Shown here: in pieces, positions 1 to 13,532 of the stretch
Position numbering within the stretch: position 1 is the first letter of the stretch
How the letters are laid out: each line of letters begins with the position of its first letter
Origin: Lepisosteus oculatus
Lineage: Eukaryota > Chordata > Actinopteri > Semionotiformes > Lepisosteidae
Assembly: GCF_040954835.1 (NCBI RefSeq)
Contig: NC_090706.1
Location: forward strand, 30,389,148-30,453,147
Length of the DNA stretch: 64,000 nt
Direction: 5' to 3'
Notes under the pieces: generated by a model
What the model was told of the DNA's origin: nothing
What the model saw: the letters and a program-made list of their open reading frames with translations, nothing else
Databases searched by the model: none
Program-made: the position numbers and the translations under genes

Positions 1-2394
1 TACTTTAAACTGATGCAGTTTTTCTTCTCCAATTTGCACTTAGTAGAGAGTAGCAGGAAACTGTTGTTTTAGGATGTTCCATTTATTTCATTTAAAGCAT
101 TTAACAGAGATCTAAACATACTACCTCAGCAGGGTATGAGTCTGTGCAGATTCTAGAATTACCTTGTTTGTAAAGTATTTTGTCAAAATAAGAATGTATG
201 TTGCTCATATAACCCCTGGACAATAGGAGATATAAAAAGTGAAATAGCTACAGTCACAAAGGGCAGCTAAGCAGAATGTTAAAACACAAAACCCCAGTCA
301 TGTACTGTACATATTTAAAGTTCAAGAAAATTGTTGGCTAACTGCTGATACAAGTTACATAATAAAATATGTCATTTCTTGAAGGCTCTGTAAATAAAGT
401 GCATTGTAACTAGAGGCAGAATATCGAAGCCAAACAAAACAGCTGTCATCCGTTTTGATAAAACAGCTAAAAAACATGCCTCGTTTCTTAATAACTTATA
501 TAACTTGTCAGTGCTTACATTTGCATTGAGCTGCTGACACCTCTGAATTTTAACATAAGTCCTGAACAATTCAGCTTTAAACCTCCACTTGGGAAAAATG
601 AATACTGATGAGGTCCTTTGGAATCTTTTTTTCAAAGGAGTAGAAAGAAAAGAGCACAGCTCTGACTTGATTCAACATCATAATAAATAGCCTTCTGTTT
701 CTTGTTCAGAAATTCCTAATGGTCTTTCTCAAATGCACGAAACATCCTACATGGTGGAATATATCATTCTATGGAATAATGCTCAATTATAACTGACATT
801 TTCTTAAGATGTTCGACTTTTGTGTTGTTGGTTTTTACAGTACATTTTGCCCCCACACTTTGTCACAATGGACTCAGAATGAGCTTATTAAGGTGAAGAA
901 GAAGGTGTCACACAGTAGCTGACAAGATGATACGTCAGTACAGTAGGTAATTTTTCAAGAGATGCTGAATTAAAACTCTTATAATTGAATATAAAGAATA
1001 TTGCCTGTACTTTATTGTTCATTTTTTCATCTGTCTGAGTGGGAAAACTCTTCAGTCACAAGCTTTCCTCTGGCGTGTCTCTAATTATAGTTCAGCCTGT
1101 GAATGGGAAAAATTCTTACCCTGCTAACGTGAAACAAGTAGGACTACTTTTCACTGTTTACTGAGCTTTGGATGTCTATTTATTGTAATTTCTTAAACTA
1201 AAACACTGTGGAACATCATGGGCATTTTGGACTCTATGGATACCATTGATCTACCATTGATTTTAAGTGTCTCAGAACCCCCTTTCTTTTTAAATGAATA
1301 TATTTCTCCTTAGCTGAAATGTATTTCCTTTTATTGCATTTTTATGCATGGCACAATCTCTCATGTGGTATCTACATTGCTCTGTATATTTAACATCTTT
1401 CAAGTTTTTGTTATTGATCTCTCTCTATATACTGCATATATAATTTCCCCTCCCTCACATTTCTCTACACTGATCTTACATTTTGAATGTAGAAAAGAAC
1501 AGCATTGGATGAAGAAGCAGCCACAGATTCCCTTTCCATGTAATTGACAGGTGAGACTGATCTTACAGGAATATAATTTCATTTCCAGGGCTTCAGTGGT
1601 AGAAGGGAGTCACAGTGTGCCAGTGCAATTTCAGACTTATTTATCAGCGTTGCTCGCTCCTCTGTTTTGATATGTCATGCACAATCCTGCACCAAACTGA
1701 CATACAGTATGAGGATCAACGTTTATTGTTAATTTTTTTACAGTTTGCACTTTGTCACCAAAGATTTCATAGCGAATTAACTGACTGTCATTTCTAAATA
1801 TTGGGATTAACAGTTTAATATTTTTTTTCCTTCTACTAAAGATCTTGGGAACAAGTCTGAAAGGGTTTATTGTGTTCAAGTGATGACCCCATTCAGTTTA
1901 ACATGACTGTGCATCTGCATAAGCTTTGTCAACAGGGGGAAATTGCCTTTGATACCAAAACCAAATTTTGATATTACAGTAAGTAGAGGGGATAGAGATC
2001 TTAACATTCATTGGTACATACAGTACCCTTCTTGACGATTTTAAGGGTGACTGACAAAATAGGCTTATTTGTAAGGTAGATGGTATTATCACCACCCTTT
2101 ACTATTACCTCTGTTCTTATGAACTTTGTTTAGTCTTCCATAGTTTAACTTTGACTCTTGTTTATGTCCACAGACTAAATGCCCACATTTAGTCTGCCCA
2201 TATTCTGTCATTTCCCTCACGGGATCAATAACGTATTTATCTAAAGTAGGTATTCGAACAAATGAGTAGGTTTCTCATTTCCCATTATTAGCATTTTTTC
2301 TTTTATTGAGGAATTGAAAAACCCACATTTATTTACACTGAGGTGTATTTGCAAATTATTTTTTCTATATGCAGAGATGCTCATAGGTGCAATT

Positions 2395-3020
2395 GTGGAT
2401 TTAAACACTAGACAGTATATGACACAGGCAGATTCGTCTTCATCGGTGCATAGTATTGGCTCATCTCAAAACGGGGATCCCTGAGGGGATCTGCCAATTA
2501 CATCACCCCAATTTGTACATTGACCCCTCATCTGTGCTCTCTGTTTTCTATCCATTAGCCAGTTATCAGTCCAAATCTATATTTCCTTTGATGCCTGCTG
2601 CCTGCAGTTTGAAAATTAATCCTTTATAAGGATCCTTATGAGAACATAAATGTTGTGATAAATCCAAATATAACATATTGTATGCTTTATTTGTACCCAT
2701 TACTGGTTTTGTTTTTTCAAAGCTTGTTAATTTTAGCACATTAGTTAAGCAAGACCTACCTTTTCTCAATTCATTCTGATTATCCAGCATATTATTGCCA
2801 TACTAATGAAGGTCTAGTATACTGTAGTTCCAGTTCTCATTTCCATAACCTTACATGCAGTAGAAGTAAGATTAATTGGTCTTTTATTACTTGGCTCAGT
2901 GTTTTTTTATGAATGATTGCAACTTTAGCAGTTTTAATGAGTGACTGTTAGAAGAGGTGTGCTCACTGTCTACAGTTTTTCCTATTTCCTTAAGTACAGT
3001 GGATGAAAGTGCTTGAAATT
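2395..3020 (-). mobile_element. CR1-superfamily LINE fossil, reverse-transcriptase region
   Basis: Read on the minus strand, several frames together give the non-LTR reverse-transcriptase blocks in order. EPSNKRPINLTSTACKVME (near 2,890) matches the P-G-N-Y-R-P-V-S-L-T block. NELRKGRSCLTN and YLDLSQHLCSHKDPYKGL match the KGKSCLTN and YLDFSKAFD-PH blocks. A frameshifted NWLMDRKQRAQ follows. Stops and frameshifts show it is dead. The CR1 versus L2/L3 clade is not resolved. Confidence 0.75.
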
Positions 3021-4887
3021 GGTGTTTATCGGGTTTTTGTAACATCAGTGTAAATGTATCCCCTCATCAGCTACATAGGTATAACAATGATCTGCTACCA
3101 CAATAGCCTTCAGAAATAAAAGATTCACAAATGTCATATGTCGACGTTTTGCAATATGCGATTCACTGGGAACATTCTTTCATACCACAAATCTGGTTTG
3201 CAAGATTGGAATGATGTTCCAAGTGTGCTGAAATCCTCAATTCAAGAAATCACACTTTAAGAGAAGAACATTTGTGTTTGTTTTACTAAGATTCCATGCT
3301 TAATCCTTTCATAACTTATTTTTAGTGTGTTGAATGTTTATTGAATGTTCACTAATACAGTAAGGCATGTAAGTTACGTATGACTGATGTATTAATATAT
3401 ACGTCAGTAGATGTATAATGATGTATAATAGAATATACTTCAGTATTTTCTATTAATACACTATTGATAACTTCTGTATAAAGGTTTCTTAGGTACTTCT
3501 ATCAGTGACTACCACTACATGTTATAAATTAATATCAAGGCCTATGATAGGCATTTACTAGCTCAGTAACCTAGTTTTCCCCAATAAACTACAGTAGCAA
3601 TACCATCATATACTGTAAATGGTATCTATTCTGAAATAATACTGAAAATAGTGTTGATCTTCTACATTAAATGATGTACATTATAATGCTCCAAAATCTA
3701 AACCCTTTTTATGTTGTCTTTTCATAACATGTTGCACACCAGTATTTAACCTCTGAATATTATTTTCAATATTTCATTAGTTGGTGTATTTTTCCAGTAC
3801 AACTAAAACTCATGAGGCAAAACAGGAGGTACTGTGGGCACATATTTCAAATAAATTTGTTTTCTATTCAGTTATTATAAAGGGAGAGGGTTAACAGCTC
3901 TTTTCCCTTTAACTTCACAATGAATAAAGTGCAATGGCTCAATTTTATGGCAATATAATCGGAGCCTGCCTGGTCCAGTGTCTCATAAAATACAAGCTTA
4001 ACCAGCATTGACAGATCAATTTTTCCAGCTCCATCAAATCAAAATGATATTTTGAGATCTTCACCGCTCTTAAAAAATAAATGACAACTTTCATATCAGT
4101 CAAAGCAAGTTAGCACTTGACAAAAAAACAGACAAGCAGCAAAATGACTGTCTTTGTTAATGTGTTATTTTAAATGAGTGAAGATCTGAGTGACACTTCA
4201 GAATCATTATAGTTGTTTTGGGATGTGTTGCATTGATTCTCGCTGATAGGTTTTTTTTTTGCACGATTCAGAAGTCTGCGTTTTAGAGATACATAAAGAG
4301 ATGGGTTTTTCTCCTACCAGAGGTAAATTAGAGGTCATATTTTTCTCCCTCTCCTTCTCCTAAAGATCTTTCAAATTGTATCAATGTTTAAATGTCAGAA
4401 TAAGTTACACGTGAGTCATTTGCTTTCATTTATTCATTTCAGTTGAAGGCATAAGGGTTGGTATCTGTCAAAGATGTCAGTGACATTCTGCTGATTGAAA
4501 GGCGATTGCATTGATTAGTTATTGTATTACATCATGCCTACTACTCCCATTATGACATGTTATCCGCTGTGTAAACACCAAACCCTGTCTTATCTTAGAG
4601 GCCTTGAAACACTTGACCTACTTTTTTTGACACACCCCTTTCATCTGTCTGGGTTGAGAAGAGTTCATGGTCTTCTAACCTCTGACTTGTTTATGTCTAA
4701 CTTCTGTCATGGGCCAGGTTGCGTCAGTGGCTCCTCTTGGATGAAGGGGTCAAACCTACACAGTCCCATGCCGCATGGCATGTTCATCTGAAATTTCCAC
4801 TCACCCCTCTTAACTAACTGTTTAATAATTAAGTAGTTGATTCTTAATTAGTTGTAAAGTGGAAGTGATAAGTAAGAGGTTTAGTAC

Positions 4888-5008
4888 TCTTTGAGAAGAG
4901 AAGAAAGAAAACGCAACATTTCGGCTGTGGAGCCTTGTTCGGGTGCAAGCTTGATCCTTTGCAGCCTATGCATGCTGACGAAGCTCCAGTCCCCACCTGA
5001 ACGAAGTA
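4888..5008. mobile_element. Palindromic (foldback) repeat family C, copy 1
   Basis: It carries the family segments GAGAAGAGAAGAAAGAAAAC, ACATTTCGGCTGTGGAGCC and GCAGCCTATGCATGCTGACG. The two halves read in opposite orientation, as expected for a foldback MITE-like element with part of its centre lost. Confidence 0.7.
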
Positions 5009-5203
5009 GAAGTGATTACACATTCAGATTGTAACAATAAGATCAAAGCCGTTCACAATACTTTGAATACATTTTTTTTATAGACTGTTAATAAAGTAGT
5101 GTGGGTACTAACGCTAATTGAGACCTACAGTAACTCTAACCCCGTGGCATTTGAAGATGTTTTGACATTTTTCATAACTGTATACAAGTATTATTGTATG
5201 CTA

Positions 5204-5239
5204 GATTAAGGTTAGGCTAAGGGTTGGGTTAAGGTTAAT
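5204..5239 (+). repeat. Degenerate telomere-like hexamer array
   Basis: About six units related to TTAGGG (TTAAGG, TTAGGC, TAAGGG, TTGGGT, TAAGGT and TAATGT) run in register. Confidence 0.5.
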
Positions 5240-7584
5240 GTCATCATTGCTGTGTATCTATGGATGCTTTATTAACATTAAGCAGAACCTTCATTTTCTG
5301 TAAATTGGCCATTATTAGAATATCAATTAAACCCTTGATTGTACAGTTTAGTTTCTGATGCATGACTGTTTTTGCATCCCCAGTGCCTAACAAAAATAAG
5401 TATATGAAAGGCATTAAAAACACTACAAACACTATCCATTCCAATTATTTGCGTTGCTCATGCCATTCACTATAATTGCATTTTCCTGCTTAATTCCAAT
5501 CTTACTTGTACCATAAGGTAACTGGACGGTGGTAAAAAATATATTTTACTTTATATATATATATTACTTCATCTGTGCTGGAGTTTAATCATTCCTTCCT
5601 GTCATATTATCTGAGATGTATATGCCAGCATTGACAGATGTTTCTTGAAAGCACTACACTTTGAAGTATTACCTTACAATAAAGCAGACACAAAATCAGA
5701 AAGCTCATTAATAAATATTTATGAATAACCACTGGGTCTTTAAATGTAATTATTCTATGCTTCTCTTATCTTTTCAACCACCTTTCCATTTGGAAGATTT
5801 AAACCTCAAATCCTAAATTCAAGCAGTTTAATATCTAGTCTGCAAGAGGACTGCATAAATAGCGCGCTGATCCTCACCGATTCATAAAAATATAAGCTCA
5901 AATAAAGATTAATATCAAGAATATTTTCCCATTTTTGTCAAAATTTAAACCATTTCAGATATGCTTGTGGTAAAGTCTCTGTGATGGTATAAACATCTCC
6001 TGGTACCATCCTTATGCACAATAAGAGCACAAATTATTCTTTGAATTTATGAACATGCACATCATTACCCCCCAAAGGGAAACGGCCTTATTAATAACGG
6101 AGTTAAACCCAGAACTTGTCATGGTAATACAAATAATAATACCTAATCTACTTCTTAAAGCTTTCCGCTTCTTTCAATGTCTTTAATGTATAATTCATGT
6201 TAATTAAATACTACAACAAGGACAAAGACTTTTCAACACCATTGAATAAACCAGCAAAAGCTAAACCATTTTTTGTTGTATTGTTTCAGCAAACTAGGGT
6301 ATCCTACAGTAAACGCTATTCACATCAACACATAAAGCAATGGCGGTCATTTAAGCACTCACTGTGCAGTCCTGAAAGTAACTCGACCAAACTTGCATCA
6401 AGTACAACTTTAGACTCATTGCAGATAAGAGACTGGGTCACTGACTTGGTAATGATACAGAAGAACATTAAAAACACTGTTGTGTTATAGGTTTTACAGA
6501 GACTGCAGTGATCATACAGTACAAATAAATTACCTGCCATTCTCTAGAGCTGGATTGTAGAAACCTTCAAAAGACTGACTTGATGGTTTGTGGAAATGAA
6601 TCATTGTGAGGCCATAAATACGTAGGAGGAGCAGAATGATGGCCTCTCTTTTGGAAACTTTTATTATGCCCTTGTGTACCTTTCAAAATTCTATTTAAAT
6701 CAAATTTAGTAGGTGGGATTTTGCAGTAGTCACTGCATTCTATCTTGGATTTACAAGCTCAAAATACATTCTGACACAGAAGCTTAATGCGCTTCTGTAT
6801 TATCCCTTCCAGTTAGCACCCCAACCAGAATTGTGCAATTTTCCTCAGTCAAACTGGATTTAGTTTTTGGCTGGCAAGTGCATTGTGCTTGTTCAAGTAT
6901 GAAGTGGGTGGTGCAAAGGAGCAGTAAGATTGTATTACCAATATTATGATCTGGATAGGTGGTTCTAACCATTGGAATGCAAGAACTGATACATTTCTTG
7001 AAAGCCATACACTTTGAATCATTGCCTAAGGCAATAAAGCATGTCTAAGTAATATAGAATTTTAATAATATAGTAAGGGGAATGTCATTAAATAATATAG
7101 CAGATAGTTCAGGACATGGATAAACATGTAAAAGATGAGGTAAATCATTTCAGGAATAAAGTGAATTCAGATTTTTGGCAGGATCCTAAGACATCAGCAG
7201 TTTCTCTAAGGGTCCGAAACATTATTCATGCAGCAGTTTCTCTAGTTTTGATTAAACTGATGCCGTTCACTCACATTTCTATGTTTAACATCAATTTTCA
7301 CATCCAAATTATTGTCTTTCCATGTCACGTACCTTCTCTGATGTCTCCCAGTGGTCAGCTTCCTCACTCCAGCCTCTGTCTTCCCCTCTCTCAGTGCCAC
7401 TGCCACTGAGTTGTTTGCACCTCATAACTCTTCAAGGAGCTAACCCCTTTTTCTAACTCCTTCTCCAAGCCATTATTAATTTAATTTAATGAATAATCTT
7501 CTATATGACATTCCTGATTGTTTTTTTAGGAACTATAGCATAGTTGAGATTCCTGGTGCTTTGTACTTTTCTATTTTCTATCCA

Positions 7585-7740
7585 TGCATTTTCTAACTGC
7601 TTAATACACTTAAGGAATGGTGGGAAGCCCATAGCCTATCCCAGCAAGCAACAGGCTCAAGGCAGGATCCACCCTGGACAGCCCATCACCGTGTACACAC
7701 AGAAACACACTCTCATTCCAGGACCAGTTGTCATCTGACA
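7585..7740 (-). repeat. Interspersed repeat family B, partial copy
   Basis: This is the 3' part only, reverse-oriented: CCATGCATTTTCTAACTGCT, then CCTATCCCAGCAAGCAACAG and CACCCTGGACA. Confidence 0.75.
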
Positions 7741-8609
7741 TGCTCCTCTGTGTTGTTAGTGTTCCAAGTGATCCAAGAAGCTCATGCAACAACATCTAGT
7801 TGGGATGAGCAGAAGAGTTTGACCATAGCGTCATGGGTGGGTGGATTGTTCCAGGCAGTAATTACATCCCTATATTTTTATGGGTCAAAGGTGCCAGATA
7901 GTTCCATCCAATTTTTATGCTTTGTCACTTCTCAGTTCAAACATAGACCTAGGATATACATTTCCTCTTACAGGGCTTTAAGGAAACTTGTTTCCTGCTG
8001 AACTAATCATTTAGTCATTTAACTAACTGGTGTTTTAATATAGATGTTAGAAATGCAGTCATAAACTGGACCTTTGTCACATCATAGGCAGTTCATAACA
8101 TACCATAGATGGATTATTATTCAAATACTTTCAAAGATGGCAATCTTCATGACCTTTGGATCTGAATAATGAGTAATTAAGTATAAAATGCATATCATCT
8201 TAACCCTTTGAAAAATTTAATTGGGGGGTGCTTTAAATAGATTTAGTACAGCATGTATTAGAAATCTATTTACATTTTTTAATTGTTAATTGACTTTGAT
8301 ATGAACAGTGAATAACAAGGGATGAGCAGCAAAGTACTAAAGAGTTTCTGACTGCTATATCCCAGGCCATGAAAGTGTCCATCTGGAATGAGGGTCATGT
8401 GTTTTAATCGTTCCAGTTCATATTCAGTATATTTCTCTTGTGAACTATATTTAGGAGCTTTTGGCAGATAGCAACCGCAGGTTTTGTAAAAAGTCCTGAC
8501 TGTACACTGCAAACCACTGTTCATTTGAGCTTGAGATTAATTAGTAATGACTCTGTCAGCAGTTAAACAGACACAATGAAATGCATCCTGTTTGCAATCT
8601 GGGTTTTTG

Positions 8610-8962
8610 CTAAAATCCTAGTGAATTGGAGGGTGCATGTATGTTAAATTGTGTCTTAAAGTGACTTAAGAAAATGGAGCCATTTGTCCCCTCTACCTTG
8701 TTAAGACCCATCAGATAATCTAATGATCTGAAGATCTTATCTAGCCATTTCTTGAAGGATCCAACAGTTCCTGCTTTAGCAAAACAGCTGAAAAGTTTGT
8801 CCTTGTTCCTGACCATCAACCACTTATGCAAAGAAGCACCATCTATTTTCAGAATTCAGCCCACTTGCTCTCACTTGTGTCCAATGGTTGTGATTTTGTT
8901 TTTGTTGTTGGTCCTGATGATGTCCATAACAAAAAAAAATATTCAATTCTTATTTTATCAGA
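8610..8962 (-). mobile_element. CR1-type LINE fossil, 3' end of ORF2
   Basis: The minus strand encodes RNKDKLFSCFAKAGTVGSFK followed by KWLDKI. This corresponds to the C-terminal block of CR1-like ORF2 proteins (V-x-A-x-T-V-x-x-F-K-x-x-L-D-K). The plus-strand text, including a CACTTGTGTCC segment, matches a repeat form common in fish and amphibian genomes. It is not intact. Confidence 0.6.
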
Positions 8963-9917
8963 ATTTTTCCTTCTTTTTGACCAATACTGCCAGTTATATT
9001 CAGGTTGAAAGTGTTTGAAAATCCACCTCTTTTTAAAATCGATATCAAGATCAGGTTCCCACAAAGGAAATTAAACAGCAGTTTTTCGTCTTTGTTGCTC
9101 AGCAATTCCAGAGTTAATCAACACATCCCACAGAAATGCTGTAATTGTAAAGAGAAAAGAATTATTTAATCCTGCTGTGTTTATGTATGCTATTATTTTG
9201 TGTTCAGGGCAGCAAACAAAATTCTCTTTGGTTTTTATGACTTCTAACTTTTTTCACATATTGGTAGTTGCAGTGGTACTGTAGTTATTCTCAACTGTAT
9301 CAGTAGTAGACCTTTATGCTAAATTTAAGCTTTACGTGAGGATCATTGACATACTGAAAGCAGTTTTGAGGATTTAGAGATTTAAGATAAAACATTGGGT
9401 GATTGGTTTGCCTGTTGTCGATCAAATGTACCATGCAAATGCTGGAGAAAGAGCCAGAGCAAGATCTGAGACTTGGATCTTATAACTGCATACTTAAAAT
9501 AATGTCTCTGTAATCTGATTTGTGGTGTTATATTTTGAACTATATTTAGAATTTATATTTAGAATATAAAGTATTCTGTGCTTTTGTCAGCCATTCCTCC
9601 TGTCTTTCTTCACACCAAAACAGAGGAAACACAAAAGAATTTCCATCGATTAATTTTGTATGAAATTCATACAGACAGCCTTGTTCCAAGTAAAACATTA
9701 TTTAAATATTTAATTGATATCTCCAGATCTCTGTATTTTATTTTTAATATTCCTACATATTTTCAAAAACATACATACATACATGCATAGTATTTTATAG
9801 TCAGTATACTGTATCTAAAGAGACTGGAAGACATTTGTGTGAATAAATATCAACACTCTGGCACATTCACAACAGAAGCTCCAGGACTAAAATGTTTTTT
9901 TACTCTAGCTGAAGAGT

Positions 9918-9962
9918 GAGTGTGTGTGTGTGGTGTGGTGTGGTGGGGTGGGATGGGGGGGG
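9918..9962 (+). repeat. GT/GGT microsatellite with G8 run
   Basis: A (GT)n tract grades into GGTGTGGTGTGGTGGGG and ends in a G8 run (9,955-9,962). The strand has enough G-runs for a quadruplex. Confidence 0.8.
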
Positions 9963-11729
9963 TAGTATACATTGCTGAAGGCTCCAAAAATGGTTTCCAA
10001 GAAGTTAGGAATTAAAAATGTTATTTTTTGCAGGGGTCAGTTACTTTAAAAAATGCTGCTGCTTCTAAAATTCGCAGTGCTCCAGAACAGCCTGTTTTTA
10101 AATGTCAGAGCTATTAGTAATAACCTGTTGTCTTAGTACTGTACTGTGAAGCAGATTCAACAAGATGCTTTTAATGTATTTGGTTTCTTAAAATCACCAG
10201 CTTCTCTGACACACAGCCGTGTCATTTTTTCCTCTTTGAAAATTGTTTGACGCTCTGCACGCTCCTTTCCAGCGCGTTTCTGTTTATCCGACTTTAAAGT
10301 CCAATCCGTATGTGTGATCAAGGTTGCTAGTAGACGAGAAAAACAAAAAGCAGAAGAAAGCCTCTAATCCTTCAGTCATTCTGCCTGGTTCAACCTTCGC
10401 ATACCTAGAAAAATTCATTCATTTTACTTTCATTTACGAGTGCATTTGATATTCAAAGCAGCAAAGGCAGAATTATTTGACTTCACATCTGACCCTATAA
10501 AACTGTTTTTCAGTGCAAAACGAATGCAGTTTCCTTGGGAGTCACCTTCAAGTATTTTTCATCTTATTTTCCTTTTTCTTTCTAAATATAAAATAAACAG
10601 GATTTATTTAATTATATTAATTTTATTAGCATCTGCAGAAGATGACATAGAGTTGGCATTATTTACCATCACTGCTTTGATAAGTCAGAGATTTGAATAT
10701 AAACTAAAATCGGATATTACTGTCTTAGGAATCCAAGAAGATTCTATATTAAGATAAAATTTATATTATTTATATTTTAAAGGTTTTCTGGTATTGTGGT
10801 TATTAAGCCTTCAGTATTGTACTTCAGTAATAATATTTATGAATATTTCTTTGTGTAAAAGTACAGGCACAAATTGACACCATTTAGTAGAATAAAATAA
10901 TATATTTGAGTCTTTGATTATTTTGTTCCTGCTTCTATTACAGCCTTCATATACAGTATAAGGAACTGCTATCCACTAAAGTACCTTCAACAGTGCAGTC
11001 ATTAAATACTGCATAGCATTTTACAGCAACGTATTTTCAAGATTAAAATTCATTGTATCTCAAATGCATTTCCAAATATCTGTGTATTTTTGCCGCAGTA
11101 TTTTATTACTTAGCTAAATATTTCATAGCAGATATGAATATCGTGCAAGCTGTAAATTCTTACAAATTTCCTAAAAAACAGATAGTTGACATATTTTGAA
11201 ACTAAATCTATATTTTAAGTATGGAGCGACTGATGAAAATATGATTTTAGAAGATAAACACAACAGTGAAAATTTCAGTATCATGTCTTTCTCTGCAGTG
11301 TAAAATGGTTGCTGGTATTTCTTTGAATTTCATTTGTAAGATTCAGAATTTTGTGGGATGTGACTGCATCCCATTACCCAAGTCCTCTGATAGACTACTG
11401 TAATTATTCTGAAGGACAACACACAAAAGGAAACATAAATAGAAATCTAACTCTGGGTGATTTTTGAGCACTGTATACTTAACGTTGAGAGCTCTGGATA
11501 ATGATGGGTTTTCTTCATGGCAAAGAATTTTAAATCATACTCCCCTGATATTCATTTTCAGTTTTAAGAATATAGCACATACAGTAACCTCTTGTTTATC
11601 AGGACAGGTAAGAAAAACAAATATTTATATTTTCTACCATATTTAAGACCTTAATAACAGTGACTTTTGAAGAGTAACTCGGCAGAGGACGAATGAAATG
11701 TAACTTGAGAGCTACAGTAAAAACAGATG

Positions 11730-11748
11730 TGGCCACTAGGGGGCAGTA
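11730..11748 (+). promoter_or_regulatory. CTCF binding motif (near consensus)
   Basis: TGGCCACTAGGGGGCAGTA matches the 19-bp vertebrate CTCF core, including CCACTAGGGGGCA. It lies in the gene-poor part of the window, oriented on the plus strand. Confidence 0.75.
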
Positions 11749-13532
11749 AAACACCAACACATTGCGTGTGTTAACTTGCACGTGTCAGCTTCCCCAGTGA
11801 CCCCAAATATGTTACACCCCAAAGAAGGATGTAGATGACCCTTTAAAATGTAGGAGATTTGCCACTGCGAATTTTCTGGTTTTTCGAAGTGCGTGTTAAT
11901 GCGGATTTGTGAATTCTCTTTCCACTAGACATAAGAAAGGTTTCAAATAAGAGACCATTTTGGCCAGGTCTTCCCTGTTTGGTTTCTTAAAAGACACCAG
12001 GGTAACTTCTTCATCACCACGGCTGGGCTGCTTGATCCATCTTCCCCCCCACCCTTTGTGTTTTGAGAAGTGTTTCTGCATATTCCCTCTGGGCCATGTT
12101 GGGCTGCTGAGTTCGAAGCAGGCATACTGCAGGTTTGGCTTTGTCTGTGCCTTTGCTGTTTTCGAATGCATTCCTACACCAGGTCCCCTTGCAGTCTTCT
12201 CCGTTCAAGACTAAAGTTCATACCGGAAAGCAGAGTCTGGTGTGTGTGAGTAAGTTAATGGGGAATACTTAGAATGGCAAGAATCAGGCTGGAAGACTTG
12301 ATATTATTGCTGGAAATATGGCAAGGGGAAATTGGTGAGCCCTATTTAGCTTCAACAGTGAGTGTGTTGATGTTAGAAAAGGGAGTCTGGAAGACTGAGC
12401 AAACAGTGGAAGAGTCACCTCCCTCTACTTCCATATGTATGACTTCCATGATAAAGATCCATGATAAAAGGATGCTTGTTCCACATCATTTGGTTTATCA
12501 GCACGGAGTACATATGAAATGCAAGCAGGTGACTCACGTTTTATACTGTAGCAATTTCCAATGTAACCAAAGGTCACTGATGTGAAAACATAATGCATGA
12601 CAGGAATCTGGAGGACTGTCTGCTAATTTCCAAATGCAGTATGTACCATCGGTTTCAGAAATATTTTCATCTTGCCCTTAAAGATATTTTCAAGGTTCAC
12701 TTTTCACATGTGCCGTGCTCATTTTCTTCCCAGACCAATTGCTTCACAGTATTTGTGCTCTTAAAACTAAATGTCAGGTCTACCTTAAATGCCAGTCTTG
12801 CTGTTACCTTATTAAAATTAATCTTAATATGCAAGGCTTTTCATAATTATAATTTTGATAGTAGCTGCAGGAACTCTGTGATCCACGTTCTCCCTCCTAC
12901 TTCTTAATACACTCTCCTAAGGAGTTTTGTGAAAACGAAGGTGTAGCAAAAAAAAAATAATGAAAACGAATGTTATAAAAGGAAAACCTTAATATACCCA
13001 TTTGAAATAAATTTGATTTAAGAGTGTTTGAGCAGTCCGTCGTCTATTTAAATTGTACTTTAGGTGACAAAAGTGCTTTTCAGCTTATACTAAAAACAAA
13101 TAAATGTAAACATTGACCGTCAAAATGGATGAAAGAGGCATGTGAACAAATTCAAATATTACAGCCATGCCCAACTAGTTTTCATCTTTGTTGGGTCCAC
13201 TAAAGACGCTGTATTAACTATGATATAATATTCATCATTAAAGCTTAATATTATAATATTACCTTTTTGGTGATTAATTTTGGAGTGAGAAACAGATAAG
13301 AAATAACATTACACACAGAAATCTCCCTCATTTTTTCTACATCCTCCTCCTCCACACTAGTTGTAAGTACACTTCCATTACATCTGCCAGAGTGTGAATT
13401 CCCAGCTCAGTTCACTTGGGGAAACACAGAGGACTGTCAGATAAAAGGGCAGCATTATGAAAAATAAGTTAAAAGCGAATATTACTTTTTTCAAATTCTA
13501 ATGCACTTTGTCACTAACCCGCCAAACGATGA

